Below, piece after piece: positions 1-10,554 of a stretch of DNA of 64,000 nt (its first letter is position 1; the number at the start of each line of letters is the position of its first letter). The stretch is from Balaenoptera acutorostrata (lineage: Eukaryota > Chordata > Mammalia > Artiodactyla > Balaenopteridae), in the NCBI RefSeq assembly GCF_949987535.1, contig NW_026645843.1, positions 1-64,000 of the forward strand, written 5' to 3'. The translations under genes were made by a program, and so were the position numbers. Below the pieces are notes generated by a model, which worked only from the letters and a program-made list of their open reading frames with translations, had not been told where the DNA came from and made no database searches.

Positions 1-331
1 TGGGACAGGCACAGGTCACTCTATTTTCCCATCAGGAAGAAGAATTAAGCACAAGCTCAGCCTGCCCCCCAGAACCAGAAGAGGGCCTGAAGCAATCCTG
101 CGCTTTTGCGGCCAGCTCCCAAAAAAGCGAGTTGAAAAATGGAGCTCAGGGGCACTGCAATTCACAAACCTGCAGAGTTTTAAATGATACCTCTCGTCCA
201 CAAATATATTAAGGGAAGGCAACGAAGAGGCTTTGAAAGCAAGGCAGAATTGCAGGAAACAGATTTCAGGAGGTAGATTCGAATCGCCTTGAAAGCACCT
301 GAAAAGCGGCAAAACGTGGACAATGATGCCC

Positions 332-403
332 TTGGCCAAAAAGGGCGTATGCATTTTTTCCTGAATATATTCAGGAAAAAACGCATACGCCCTTTTTGGC
401 CAA
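332..403. repeat. 72-bp spacer-less palindrome, one per unit
   Basis: Two 36-bp arms meet with no spacer between 367 and 368. The centre is cctgaatatattcagg and the outer ends are ttggcc and ggccaa. Unit 1 has one mismatch. Starts in units 2-37 (72 bp each unless noted): 2091, 3850, 5609, 7368, 9127, 10886, 12645, 14404, 16163, 17923 (73 bp), 19688, 21445 (71 bp), 23206, 24965, 26724, 28483, 30242, 32000, 33758, 35516, 37274, 39033, 40790, 42548, 44307, 46064, 47822, 49581, 51338, 53097, 54853, 56614, 58374, 60132, 61889, 63647. By eye 21 copies are perfect and 16 have a single mismatch or indel; none has more. It appears inserted relative to the L1 order and could extrude as a cruciform in DNA or fold as a hairpin in RNA. 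Confidence 0.95.
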
Positions 404-419
404 CCAAGCAACCTGGAAA

Positions 420-429
420 GGCCAATCAG
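420..429 (+). promoter_or_regulatory. CCAAT (NF-Y-type) motif in A-type units
   Basis: ggccaatcag fits the NF-Y consensus. It is present in the A-type units and in units 22 and 25 of the second domain, but is changed to ggcaaatcag in unit 18 and most later units. A second match, aaccaatga at 1733-1741, is kept in the units I checked. Motif matches of this length occur by chance, and no promoter is demonstrated. Confidence 0.25.
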
Positions 430-464
430 CGCTCCAAAGAAGTCTCGCTTCCCAGCGGGCAAAA

Positions 465-935
465 GGGCCATGCGGAAAAAAGTGTCCAAACCAGAAATGC
501 AGGCCCGGCCATGGAGAAATGGGAGCCTTGCTACGCTGATGGGTGGGATGTAAATTGCCAACAGCCACTTTGGAGAAGTGTACGGTGTGTTCTGAAACAT
601 CTAAAAAACACAGCTTGGAGAGCATAGGGCACTTCCACTCATGGGCGTATAAATTGGGAAAACTAAAAATCAGCAAGACACAGGCACCCCAAAGTTTAGG
701 GCTGCTCTGTTGACAAGAACCCCCACTTCATTACACCTTAAATATCCTAGGAAAGAGAAAAATGGATAAAGAAGTTGGGGTCCTCATGTACAATGGAATA
801 TCACTCAGCCATGAAATCAACGTCATAAGGCTAGTAGCAGCACGATGAGTGGATTTAGGTACGACGATTCTAAGTGAAATAAGTCACACAGAAAAAGACA
901 CTTATCCTAAGATATCACTTAGAGAGGGAATGTAA
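465..935 (+). pseudogene. Decayed C-terminal end of L1 ORF2
   Basis: L1 ORF2 encodes the endonuclease and reverse transcriptase used for retrotransposition; only the Cys-rich C-terminal end is represented here. One frame (289-627) carries EKWEPCYADGW followed by QPLWRSVRCVLK, matching the region around the Cys-rich motif of ORF2. The same frame is recognisable again at 763 (WIKK). After a frameshift, the frame 849-935 gives VDLGTTILSEISHTEKD and ends at TAA, matching the ORF2 terminus. With several frame changes, internal stops and no upstream catalytic domains it cannot produce enzyme. Copies lie in all units whose corresponding part is inside the window. Confidence 0.82.
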
Positions 936-1269
936 AAACCGCTACACTTGAACTGAATTACAAAACAGAACAGAGTCACACGTTTAGAAAACACACTATG
1001 GCTGCTGAACGGGCAAGGTGAGGTGGGGTGATGCATAAAACAAGGGTTTCAAATTAGCTCAGATACCGTTCCATAAACCCAATATGTAAGAGACAAGACC
1101 TATTCCTTTTTCAGTGAACTGGACTCAACACCCCCTATTCACCGCACAAGAATATATCTGACTAGTAAGAATCTTCAAACCTATGTATTGATATCTCTCC
1201 GTAAGTGAGTCAAGGGGGTGTAAAGCGGCATAAACACAGCCGTGAAAAGCAGCTAAACCCCATTATAAA

Positions 1270-1275
1270 AATAAA
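1270..1275 (+). other. AATAAA polyadenylation-type signal at the L1 3' end
   Basis: AATAAA lies in ccattataaaaataaatt, where an artiodactyl L1 3' end carries its poly(A) signal and A-rich tail. It is intact in nearly all units; unit 13 has a nearby change (ataataataaa, 22380 region). Whether it is used is unknown. Confidence 0.5.
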
Positions 1276-1288
1276 TTACTTTTCAAAA

Positions 1289-1467
1289 CCCGTGAAACAA
1301 AGACAGTGAAAGAGAGAGAAATTCTTACAAAATTCGTTCAGGGGCTGTGATGCAACCTGGATTGACCATATCTAGACCCACAGCTGATTGAGACATAAGG
1401 GTGGACACTCTTGGGGCTGAGAGGTTCGGTGAGGTTGGGTGAGCCAACGCAGACCCTTTCAAGTAAT
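1289..1467. other. Unit segment of unknown origin between L1 3' end and next L1 start
   Basis: About 179 bp after the AATAAA-containing tail, starting cgtgaaacaaagacagtg and containing a purine run (gtgaaagagagagaaattc). I recognise no gene or transposon in it. Its length is close to the difference between the roughly 1,760-bp and 1,580-bp forms of the cetacean satellite as I remember them, so it may be the part that is present or absent between lineages; that is inference. It recurs at +1288 to +1466 in every unit. Confidence 0.5.
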
Positions 1468-2223
1468 ACTGCATGGTACCCATCCCATGGGTCCCAAATC
1501 TCCAGGTTCAAGGGCATCTTCCTACGTCGAAAACAGGCATGAGAAACCCAGAAGATGGTACACCGTGTGATCGGGAAAGGTTTCTAAAACGCACCTCATT
1601 TCTCATCTCCTTTGCTCGGGTTCGCCATTCCAGCCGATTTACTAGCCATCTCCCTCCTTGGAGAATCAGCACCTTTAACCTCCTGTTCCGTACAGGTTGA
1701 AATTTGTCCTGAGGATGAACGGGAAGAGGGGGAACCAATGAGAGACTAGCTCTAGGTGTTGGGACAGGCACAGGTCACTCTATTTTCCCATCAGGAAGAA
1801 GAATTAAGCACAAGCTCAGCCTGCCCCCCAGAACCAGAAGAGGGCCTGAAGCAATCCTGCGCTTTTGCGGCCAGCTCCCAAAAAAGCGAGTTGAAAAATG
1901 GAGCTCAGGGGCACTGCAATTCACAAACCTGCAGAGTTTTAAATGATACCTCTCGTCCACAAATATATTAAGGGAAGGCAACGAAGAGGCTTTGAAAGCA
2001 AGGCAGAATTGCAGGAAACAGATTTCAGGAGGTAGATTCGAATCGCCTTGAAAGCACCTGAAAAGCGGCAAAACGTGGACAATGATGCCCTTGGCCAAAA
2101 AGGGCGTATGCATTTTTTCCTGAATATATTCAGGAAAAAACGCATACGCCCTTTTTGGCCAACCAAGCAACCTGGAAAGGCCAATCAGCGCTCCAAAGAA
2201 GTCTCGCTTCCCAGCGGGCAAAA
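1468..2223 (+). mobile_element. Probable upstream continuation of the L1 ORF2 fossil across the unit junction
   Basis: Going upstream from the clear L1 match in unit 2 (from 2224), weak similarities keep the order and approximate spacing of L1 ORF2. They are: catgaaaag (2057 region), gcttttgcggcc (1861 region), caggtcactctattttccc (1771 region), a cgggttcgccattcc stretch (1618 region), and actgcatggtac near 1468. The distance from 1468 to the ORF2 stop in unit 2 fits the expected ORF2 length once the inserted palindrome is allowed for. Each match alone is weak; the collinearity is the argument. If correct, an uninterrupted L1 fragment of about 1.58 kb runs from 1468 to about 3047 and forms most of the unit. 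Confidence 0.5.
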
Positions 2224-3518
2224 GGGCCATGCGGAAAAAAGTGTCCAAACCAGAAATGCAGGACCGGCCATGGAGAAATGGGAGCCTTGCTACGCTGATG
2301 GGTGGGATGTAAATTGCCAACAGCCACTCTGGAGAAGTGTACGGTGTGTTCTGAAACATCTAAAAAACACAGCTTGGAGAGCATAGGGCACTTCCACTCA
2401 TGGGCGTATAAATTGGGAAAACTAAAAATCAGCAAGACACAGGCACCCCAAAGTTTAGGGCTGCTCTGTTGACAAGAACCCCCACTTCATTACACCTTAA
2501 ATATCCTAGGAAAGAGAAAAATGGATAAAGAAGTTGGGGTCCTCATGTACAATGGAATATCACTCAGCCATGAAATCAACGTCATAAGGCTAGTAGCAGC
2601 ACGATGAGTGGATTTAGGTACGACGATTCTAAGTGAAATAAGTCACACAGAAAAAGACACTTATCCTAAGATATCACTTAGAGAGGGAATGTAAAAACCG
2701 CTACACTTGAACTGAATTACAAAACAGAACAGAGTCACACGTTTAGAAAACACACTATGGCTGCTGAACGGGCAAGGTGAGGTGGGGTGATGCATAAAAC
2801 AAGGGTTTCAAATTAGCTCAGATACCGTTCCATAAACCCAATATGTAAGAGACAAGACCTATTCCTTTTTCAGTGAACTGGACTAAACACCCCCTATTCA
2901 CCACACAAGAATATATCTGACTAGTAAGAATCTTCAAACCTATGTATTGATATCTCTCCGTAAGTGAGTCAAGGGGGTGTAAAGCGGCATAAACACAGCC
3001 GTGAAAAGCAGCTAAACCCCATTATAAAAATAAATTACTTTTCAAAACCCGTGAAACAAAGACAGTGAAAGAGAGAGAAATTCTTACAAAATTCGTTCAG
3101 GGGCTGTGATGCAACCTGGATTGACCATATCTAGACCCACAGCTGATTGAGACATAAGGGTGGACACTCTTGGGGCTGAGAGGTTCGGTGAGGTTGGGTG
3201 AGCCAACGCAGACCCTTTCAAGTAATACTGCATGGTACCCATCCCATGGGTCCCAAATCTCCAGGTTCAAGGGCATCTTCCTACGTCGAAAACAGGCATG
3301 AGAAACCCCGAAGATGGTACACCGTGTGATCGGGAAAGGTTTCTAAAACGCACCTCATTTCTCATCTCCTTTGCTCGGGTTCGCCATTCCAGCCGATTTA
3401 CTAGCCATCTCCCTCCTTGGAGAATCAGCACCTTTAACCTCCTGTTCCGTACAGGTTGCAATTTGTCCTGAGGATGAACGGGAAGAGGGGGAACCAATGA
3501 GAGACTAGCTCTAGGTGT
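1760..3518 (+). repeat. Satellite unit 2 (A family)
   Basis: 1,759 bp. Shares the palindrome mismatch of unit 1. Carries gactaaacac where most units have gactcaacac, caccacac in the 3' UTR part, and a private aaaccccgaag near 3307. Confidence 0.97.
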
Positions 3519-5277
3519 TGGGACAGGCACAGGTCACTCTATTTTCCCATCAGGAAGAAGAATTAAGCACAAGCTCAGCCTGCCCCCCAGAACCAGAAGA
3601 GGGCCTGAAGCAATCCTGCGCTTTTGCGGCCAGCTCCCAAAAAAGCGAGTTGAAAAATGGAGCTCAGGGGCACTGCAATTCACAAACCTGCAGAGTTTTA
3701 AATGATACCTCGCGTCCACAAATATATTAAGGGAAGGCAACGAAGAGGCTTTGAAAGCAAGGCAGAATTGCAGGAAACAGATTTCAGGAGGTGGATTCGA
3801 ATCGCCTTGAAAGCACCTGAAAAGCGGCAAAACGTGGACAATGATGCCCTTGGCCAAAAAGGGCGTATGCGTTTTTTCCTGCATATATTCAGGAAAAAAC
3901 GCATACGCCCTTTTTGGCCAACCAAGCAACCTGGAAAGGCCAATCAGCGCTCCAAAGAAGTCTCGCTTCCCAGCGGGCAAAAGGGCCATGCGGAAAAAAG
4001 TGTCCAAACCAGAAATGCAGGCCCGGCCATGGAGAAATGGGAGCCTTGCTACGCTGATGGGTGGGATGTAAATTGCCAACAGCCACTCTGGAGAAGTGTA
4101 CGGTGTGTTCTGAAACATCTAAAAAACACAGCTTGGAGAGCATAGGGCACTTCCACTCATGGGCGTATAAATTGGGAAAACTAAAAATCAGCAAGACACA
4201 GGCACCCCAAAGTTTAGGGCTGCTCTGTTGACAAGAACCCCCACTTCATTACACCTTAAATATCCTAGGAAAGAGAAAAATGGATAAAGAAGTTGGGGTC
4301 CTCATGTACAATGGAATATCACTCAGCCATGAAATCAACGTCATAAGGCTAGTAGCAGCACGATGAGTGGATTTAGGTACGACGATTCTAAGTGAAATAA
4401 GTCACACAGAAAAAGACACTTATCCTAAGATATCACTTAGAGAGGGAATGTAAAAACCGCTACACTTGAACTGAATTACAAAACAGAACAGAGTCACACG
4501 TTTAGAAAACACACTATGGCTGCTGAACGGGCAAGGTGAGGTGGGGTGATGCATAAAACAAGGGTTTCAAATTAGCTCAGATACCGTTCCATAAACCCAA
4601 TATGTAAGAGACAAGACCTATTCCTTTTTCAGTGAACTGGACTAAACACCCCCTATTCACCGCACAAGAATATATCTGACTAGTAAGAATCTTCAAACCT
4701 ATGCATTGATATCTCTCCGTAAGTGAGTCAAGGGGGTGTAAAGCGGCATAAACACAGCCGTGAAAAGCAGCTAAACCCCATTATAAAAATAAATTACTTT
4801 TCAAAACCCGTGAAACAAAGACAGTGAAAGAGAGAGAAATTCTTACAAAATTCGTTCAGGGGCTGTGATGCAACCTGGATTGACCATATCTAGACCCACA
4901 GCTGATTGAGACATAAGGGTGGACACTCTTGGGGCTGAGAGGTTCGGTGAGGTTGGGTGAGCCAACGCAGACCCTTTCAAGTAATACTGCATGGTACCCA
5001 TCCCATGGGTCCCAAATCTCCAGGTTCAAGGGCATCTTCCTACGTCGAAAACAGGCATGAGAAACCCAGAAGATGGTACACCGTGTGATCGGGAAAGGTT
5101 TCTAAAACGCACCTCATTTCTCATCTCCTTTGCTCGGGTTCGCCATTCCAGCCGATTTACTAGCCATCTCCCTCCTTGGAGAATCAGCACCTTTAACCTC
5201 CTGTTCCGTACAGGTTGCAATTTGTCCTGAGGATGAACGGGAAGAGGGGGAACCAATGAGAGACTAGCTCTAGGTGT
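3519..5277 (+). repeat. Satellite unit 3 (A family)
   Basis: 1,759 bp. A TAG becomes TGG at 3792-3794, which joins two plus-strand open stretches (3702-4145); this is a private point mutation, not a gene. The palindrome centre is altered to ctgcatatattcagg. Has the cctcgcg variant near 3709, shared with units 4, 6 and 7. Confidence 0.97.
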
Positions 5278-7036
5278 TGGGACAGGCACAGGTCACTCTA
5301 TTTTCCCATCAGGAAGAAGAATTAAGCACAAGCTCAGCCTGCCCCCCAGAACCAGAAGAGGGCCTGAAGCAATCCTGCGCTTTTGCGGCCAGCTCCCAAA
5401 AAAGCGAGTTGAAAAATGGAGCTCAGGGGCACTGCAATTCACAAACCTGCAGAGTTTTAAATGATACCTCGCGTCCACAAATATATTAAGGGAAGGCAAC
5501 GAAGAGGCTTTGAAAGCAAGGCAGAATTGCAGGAAACAGATTTCAGGAGGTAGATTCGAATCGCCTTGAAAGCACATGAAAAGCGGCAAAACGTGGACAA
5601 TGATGCCCTTGGCCAAAAAGGGCGTATGCGTTTTTTCCTGAATATATTCAGGAAAAAACGCATACGCCCTTTTTGGCCAACCAAGCAACCTGGAAAGGCC
5701 AATCAGTGCTCCAAAGAAGTCTCGCTTCCCAGCGGGCAAAAGGGCCATGCGGAAAAAAGTGTCCAAACCAGAAATGCAGGCCCGGCCATGGAGAAATGGG
5801 AGCCTTGCTACGCTGATGGGTGGGATGTAAATTGCCAACAGCCACTCTGGAGAAGTGTACGGTGTGTTCTGAAACATCTAAAAAACACAGCTTGGAGAGC
5901 ATAGGGCACTTCCACTCATGGGCGTATAAATTGGGAAAACTAAAAATCAGCAAGACACAGGCACCCCAAAGTTTAGGGCTGCTCTGTTGACAAGAACCCC
6001 CACTTCATTACACCTTAAATATCCTAGGAAAGAGAAAAATGGATAAAGAAGTTGGGGTCCTCATGTACAATGGAATATCACTCAGCCATGAAATCAACGT
6101 CATAAGGCTAGTAGCAGCACGATGAGTGGATTTAGGTACGACGATTCTAAGTGAAATAAGTCACACAGAAAAAGACACTTATCCTAAGATATCACTTAGA
6201 GAGGGAATGTAAAAACCGCTACACTTGAACTGAATTACAAAACAGAACAGAGTCACACGTTTAGAAAACACACTATGGCTGCTGAACGGGCAAGGTGAGG
6301 TGGGGTGATGCATAAAACAAGGGTTTCAAATTAGCTCAGATACCATTCCATAAACCCAATATGTTATAGACAAGAACTATTCCTTTTTCAGTGACCTGGA
6401 CTCAACACCCCCTATTCACCGCACAAGAATATATCTGACTAGTAAGAATCTTCAAACCTATGTATTGATATCTCTCCGTAAGTGAGTCAAGGGGGTGTAA
6501 AGCGGCATAAACACAGCCGTGAAAAGCAGCTAAACCCCATTATAAAAATAAATTACTTTTCAAAACCCGTGAAACAAAGACAGTGAAAGAGAGAGAAATT
6601 CTTACAAAATTCGTTCAGGGGCTGTGATGCAACCTGGATTGACCATATCTAGACCCACAGCTGATTGAGACATAAGGGTGGACACTCTTGGGGCTGAGAG
6701 GTTCGGTGAGGTTGGGTGAGCCAACGCAGACCCTTTCAAGTAATACTGCATGGTACCCATCCCATGGGTCCCAAATCTCCAGGTTCAAGGGCATCTTCCT
6801 ACGTCGAAAACAGGCATGAGAAACCCAGAAGATGGTACACCGTGTGATCGGGAAAGGTTTCTAAAACGCACCTCATTTCTCATCTCCTTTGCTCGGGTTC
6901 GCCATTCCAGCCGATTTACTAGCCATCTCCCTCCTTGGAGAATCAGCACCTTTAACCTCCTGTTCCGTACAGGTTGCAATTTGTCCTGAGGATGAACGGG
7001 AAGAGGGGGAACCAATGAGAGACTAGCTCTAGGTGT
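5278..7036 (+). repeat. Satellite unit 4 (A family)
   Basis: 1,759 bp, perfect palindrome at 5609. Carries agcacatgaa instead of agcacctgaa, a private cagtgctcc near 5705, and a short run of private changes near 6345-6395 (taccattcc, atgttatagacaagaac, gtgacctgg). Confidence 0.97.
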
Positions 7037-8795
7037 TGGGACAGGCACAGGTCACTCTATTTTCCCATCAGGAAGAAGAATTAAGCACAAGCTCAGCCTG
7101 CCCCCCAGAACCAGAAGAGGGCCTGAAGCAATCCTGCGCTTTTGCGGCCAGCTCCCAAAAAAGCGAGTTGAAAAATGGAGCTCAGGGGCACTGCAATTCA
7201 CAAACCTGCAGAGTTTTAAATGATACCTCTCGTCCACAAATATATTAAGGGAAGGCAACGAAGAGGCTTTGAAAGCAAGGCAGAATTGCAGGAAACAGAT
7301 TTCAGGAGGTAGATTCGAATCGCCTTGAAAGCACATGAAAAGCGGCAAAACGTGGACAATGATGCCCTTGGCCAAAAAGGGCGTATGCGTTTTTTCCTGA
7401 ATATATTCAGGAAAAAACGCATACGCCCTTTTTGGCCAACCAAGCAACCTGGAAAGGCCAATCAGCGCTCCAAAGAAGTCTCGCTTCCCAGCGGGCAAAA
7501 GGGCCATGCGGAAAAAAGTGTCCAAACCAGAAATGCAGGCCCGGCCATGGAGAAATGGGAGCCTTGCTACGCTGATGGGTGGGATGTAAATTGCCAACAG
7601 CCACTCTGGAGAAGTGTACGGTGTGTTCTGAAACATCTAAAAAACACAGCTTGGAGAGCATAGGGCACTTCCACTCATGGGCGTATAAATTGGGAAAACT
7701 AAAAATCAGCAAGACACAGGCACCCCAAAGTTTAGGGCTGCTCTGTTGACAAGAACCCCCACTTCATTACACCTTAAATATCCTAGGAAAGAGAAAAATG
7801 GATAAAGTAGTTGGGGTCCTCATGTACAATGCAATATCACTCAGCCATGAAATCAACGTCATAAGGCTAGTAGCAGCACGATGAGTGGATTTAGGTACGA
7901 CGATTCTAAGTGAAATAAGTCACACAGAAAAAGACACTTATCCTAAGATATCACTTAGAGAGGGAATGTAAAAACCGCTACACTTGAACTGAATTACAAA
8001 ACAGAACAGAGTCACACGTTTAGAAAACACACTATGGCTGCTGAACGGGCAAGGTGAGGTGGGGTGATGCATAAAACAAGGGTTTCAAATTAGCTCAGAT
8101 ACCGTTCCATAAACCCAATATGTAAGAGACAAGACCTATTCCTTTTTCAGTGAACTGGACTCAACACCCCCTATTCACCACACAAGAATATATCTGACTA
8201 GTAAGAATCTTCAAACCTATGTATTGATATCTCTCCGTAAGTGAGTCAAAGGGGTGTAAAGCGGCATAAACACAGCCGTGAAAAGCAGCTAAACCCCATT
8301 ATAAAAATAAATTACTTTTCAAAACCCGTGAAACAAAGACAGTGAAAGAGAGAGAAATTCTTACAAAATTCGTTCAGGGGCTGTGATGCAACCTGGATTG
8401 ACCATATCTAGACCCACAGCTGATTGAGACATAAGGGTGGACACTCTTGGGGCTGAGAGGTTCGGTGAGGTTGGGTGAGCCAATGCAGACCCTTTCAAGT
8501 AATACTGCATGGTACCCATCCCATGGGTCCCAAATCTCCAGGTTCAAGGGCATCTTCCTACGTCGAAAACAGGCATGAGAAACCCAGAAGATGGTACACC
8601 GTGTGATCGGGAAAGGTTTCTAAAACGCACCTCATTTCTCATCTCCTTTGCTCGGGTTCGCCATTCCAGCCGATTTACTAGCCATCTCCCTCCTTGGAGA
8701 ATCAGCACCTTTAACCTCCTGTTCCGTACAGGTTGCAATTTGTCCTGAGGATGAACGGGAAGAGGGGGAACCAATGAGAGACTAGCTCTAGGTGT
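7037..8795 (+). repeat. Satellite unit 5 (A family)
   Basis: 1,759 bp, perfect palindrome at 7368. Has agtagttgggg and aatgcaatatc in the L1 part, gtcaaaggggtg near 8245 (shared only with unit 6) and gccaatgcag near 8480. Confidence 0.97.
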
Positions 8796-10554
8796 TGGGA
8801 CAGGCACAGGTCACTCTATTTTCCCATCAGGAAGAAGAATTAAGCACAAGCTCAGCCTGCCCCCCAGAACCAGAAGAGGGCCTGAAGCAATCCTGCGCTT
8901 TTGCGGCCAGCTCCCAAAAAAGCGAGTTGAAAAATGGAGCTCAGGGGCACTGCAATTCACAAACCTGCAGAGTTTTAAATGATACCTCGCGTCCACAAAT
9001 ATATTAAGGGAAGGCAACGAAGAGGCTTTGAAAGCAAGGCAGAATTGCAGGAAACAGATTTCAGGAGGTAGATTCGAATCGCCTTGAAAGCACCTGAAAA
9101 GCGGCAAAACGTGGACAATGATGCCCTTGGCCAAAAAGGGCGTATGCGTTTTTTCCTGAATATATTCAGGAAAAAACGCATACGCCCTTTTTGGCCAACC
9201 AAGCAACCTGGAAAGGCCAATCAGCGCTCCAAAGAAGTCTCGCTTCCCAGCGGGCAAAAGGGCCATGCGGAAAAAAGTGTCCAAACCAGAAATGCAGGCC
9301 CGGCCATGGAGAAATGGGAGCCTTGCTACGTTGATGGGTGGGATGTAAATTGCCAACAGCCACTCTGGAGAAGTGTACGGTGTGTTCTGAAACATCTAAA
9401 AAACACAGCTTGGAGAGCATAGGGCACTTCCACTCATGGGCGTATAAATTGGGAAAACTAAAAATCAGCAAGACACAGGCACCCCAAAGTTTAGGGCTGC
9501 TCTGTTGACAAGAACCCCCACTTCATTACACCTTAAATATCCTAGGAAAGAGAAAAATGGATAAAGAAGTTGGGGTCCTCATGTACAATGGAATATCACT
9601 CAGCCATGAAATCAACGTCATAAGGCTAGTAGCAGCACGATGAGTGGATTTAGGTACGACGATTCTAAGTGAAATAAGTCACACAGAAAAAGACACTTAT
9701 CCTAAGATATCACTTAGAGAGGGAATGTAAAAACCGCTACACTTGAACTGAATTACAAAACAGAACAGAGTCACACGTTTAGAAAACACACTATGGCTGC
9801 TGAACGGGCAAGGTGAGGTGGGGTGATGCATAAAACAAGGGTTTCAAATTAGCTCAGATACCGTTCCATAAACCCAATATGTAAGAGACAAGACCTATTC
9901 CTTTTTCAGTGAACTGGACTCAACACCCCCTATTCACCGCACAAGAATATATCTGACTAGTAAGAATCTTCAAACCTATGTATTGATATCTCTCCGTAAG
10001 TGAGTCAAAGGGGTGTAAAGCGGCATAAACACAGCCGTGAAAAGCAGCTAAACCCCATTATAAAAATAAATTACTTTTCAAAACCCGTGAAACAAAGACA
10101 GTGAAAGAGAGAGAAATTCTTACAAAATTCGTTCAGGGGCTGTGATGCAACCTGGATTGACCATATCTAGACCCACAGCTGATTGAGACATAAGGGTGGA
10201 CACTCTTGGGGCTGAGAGGTTCGGTGAGGTTGGGTGAGCCAATGCAGACCCTTTCAAGTAATACTGCATGGTACCCATCCCATGGGTCCCAAATCTCCAG
10301 GTTCAAGGGCATCTTCCTACGTCGAAAACAGGCATGAGAAACCCAGAAGATGGTACACCGTGTGATCGGGAAAGGTTTCTAAAACGCACCTCATTTCTCA
10401 TCTCCTTTGCTCGGGTTCGCCATTCCAGCCGATTTACTAGCCATCTCCCTCCTTGGAGAATCAGCACCTTTAACCTCCTGTTCCGTACAGGTTGCAATTT
10501 GTCCTGAGGATGAACGGGAAGAGGGGGAACCAATGAGAGACTAGCTCTAGGTGT
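8796..10554 (+). repeat. Satellite unit 6 (A family)
   Basis: 1,759 bp, perfect palindrome at 9127. Shares gtcaaaggggtg and gccaatgcag with unit 5, and ctacgttgatggg (near 9326) with unit 7, so it links its two neighbours. Confidence 0.97.

Larger units (their letters stand above)
465..1288 (+). mobile_element. LINE-1 3' end fossil (ORF2 end plus 3' UTR), present in every unit
   Basis: Read on the plus strand, 465-935 is collinear with the last part of mammalian L1 ORF2 and 936-1288 with an artiodactyl-type L1 3' UTR. Recognisable anchors in order are: gatgggtgggatgtaaattg (539-558), the codons for QPLWRSVRCVLKHLK (562-606), atggataaagaag (762-774), tacaatggaatatcactcag (789-808), the frame for DLGTTILSEISHTEKD before TAA at 933-935, and ccattataaaaataaatt at the 3' end. 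Frameshifts and stops (for example TAG at 625-627) show that it is dead. The same segment lies at about +464 to +1287 from the start of each unit. I recall a published proposal (Kapitonov, Holmquist and Jurka) that cetacean heterochromatic satellites are built from L1, which agrees with this reading. The alignment was done by eye. Confidence 0.87.
1..1759 (+). repeat. Satellite unit 1 (A family), reference unit
   Basis: 1,759 bp. This unit is used here as the coordinate reference for all others. Private change: a T for C near 570 (gccacttt instead of gccactct). The palindrome at 332-403 has one mismatch (gcatttttt in the left arm), shared with unit 2. The 3' end has ttgaaatttg, seen again only at the end of unit 11; all other units have ttgcaatttg. 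Confidence 0.97.

Noticed and set aside
332..403. Palindrome as a CRISPR repeat, bacterial terminator or attachment site
   Set aside because: Spacing is 1,759 bp, there are no spacers or cas genes, and the context is a mammalian satellite.
289..627. Plus-strand 112-codon open frame, repeated in nearly every unit, as a gene
   Set aside because: Its second half is the L1 ORF2 reading frame and its first half reads through the palindrome. It has no conserved start context and decays by stops in type a units. It is a fossil, not a gene.
648..654. TATA-box-like tataaat in gggcgtataaattggg
   Set aside because: The position corresponds to an A/T-rich ORF2 coding stretch in L1, so it is inherited coding sequence; no initiator or other promoter context is visible.
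713..718. Telomere-like ttaggg hexamers
   Set aside because: Only an isolated single copy per unit (agtttagggctg type context); no tandem run of the hexamer.
3702..4145. 147-codon plus-strand frame in unit 3 (and a similar one in unit 9, 14256-14699) as novel genes
   Set aside because: Each arises from a private event: one TAG-to-TGG change in unit 3, and the 70-bp patch in unit 9. Neighbouring copies lack them.
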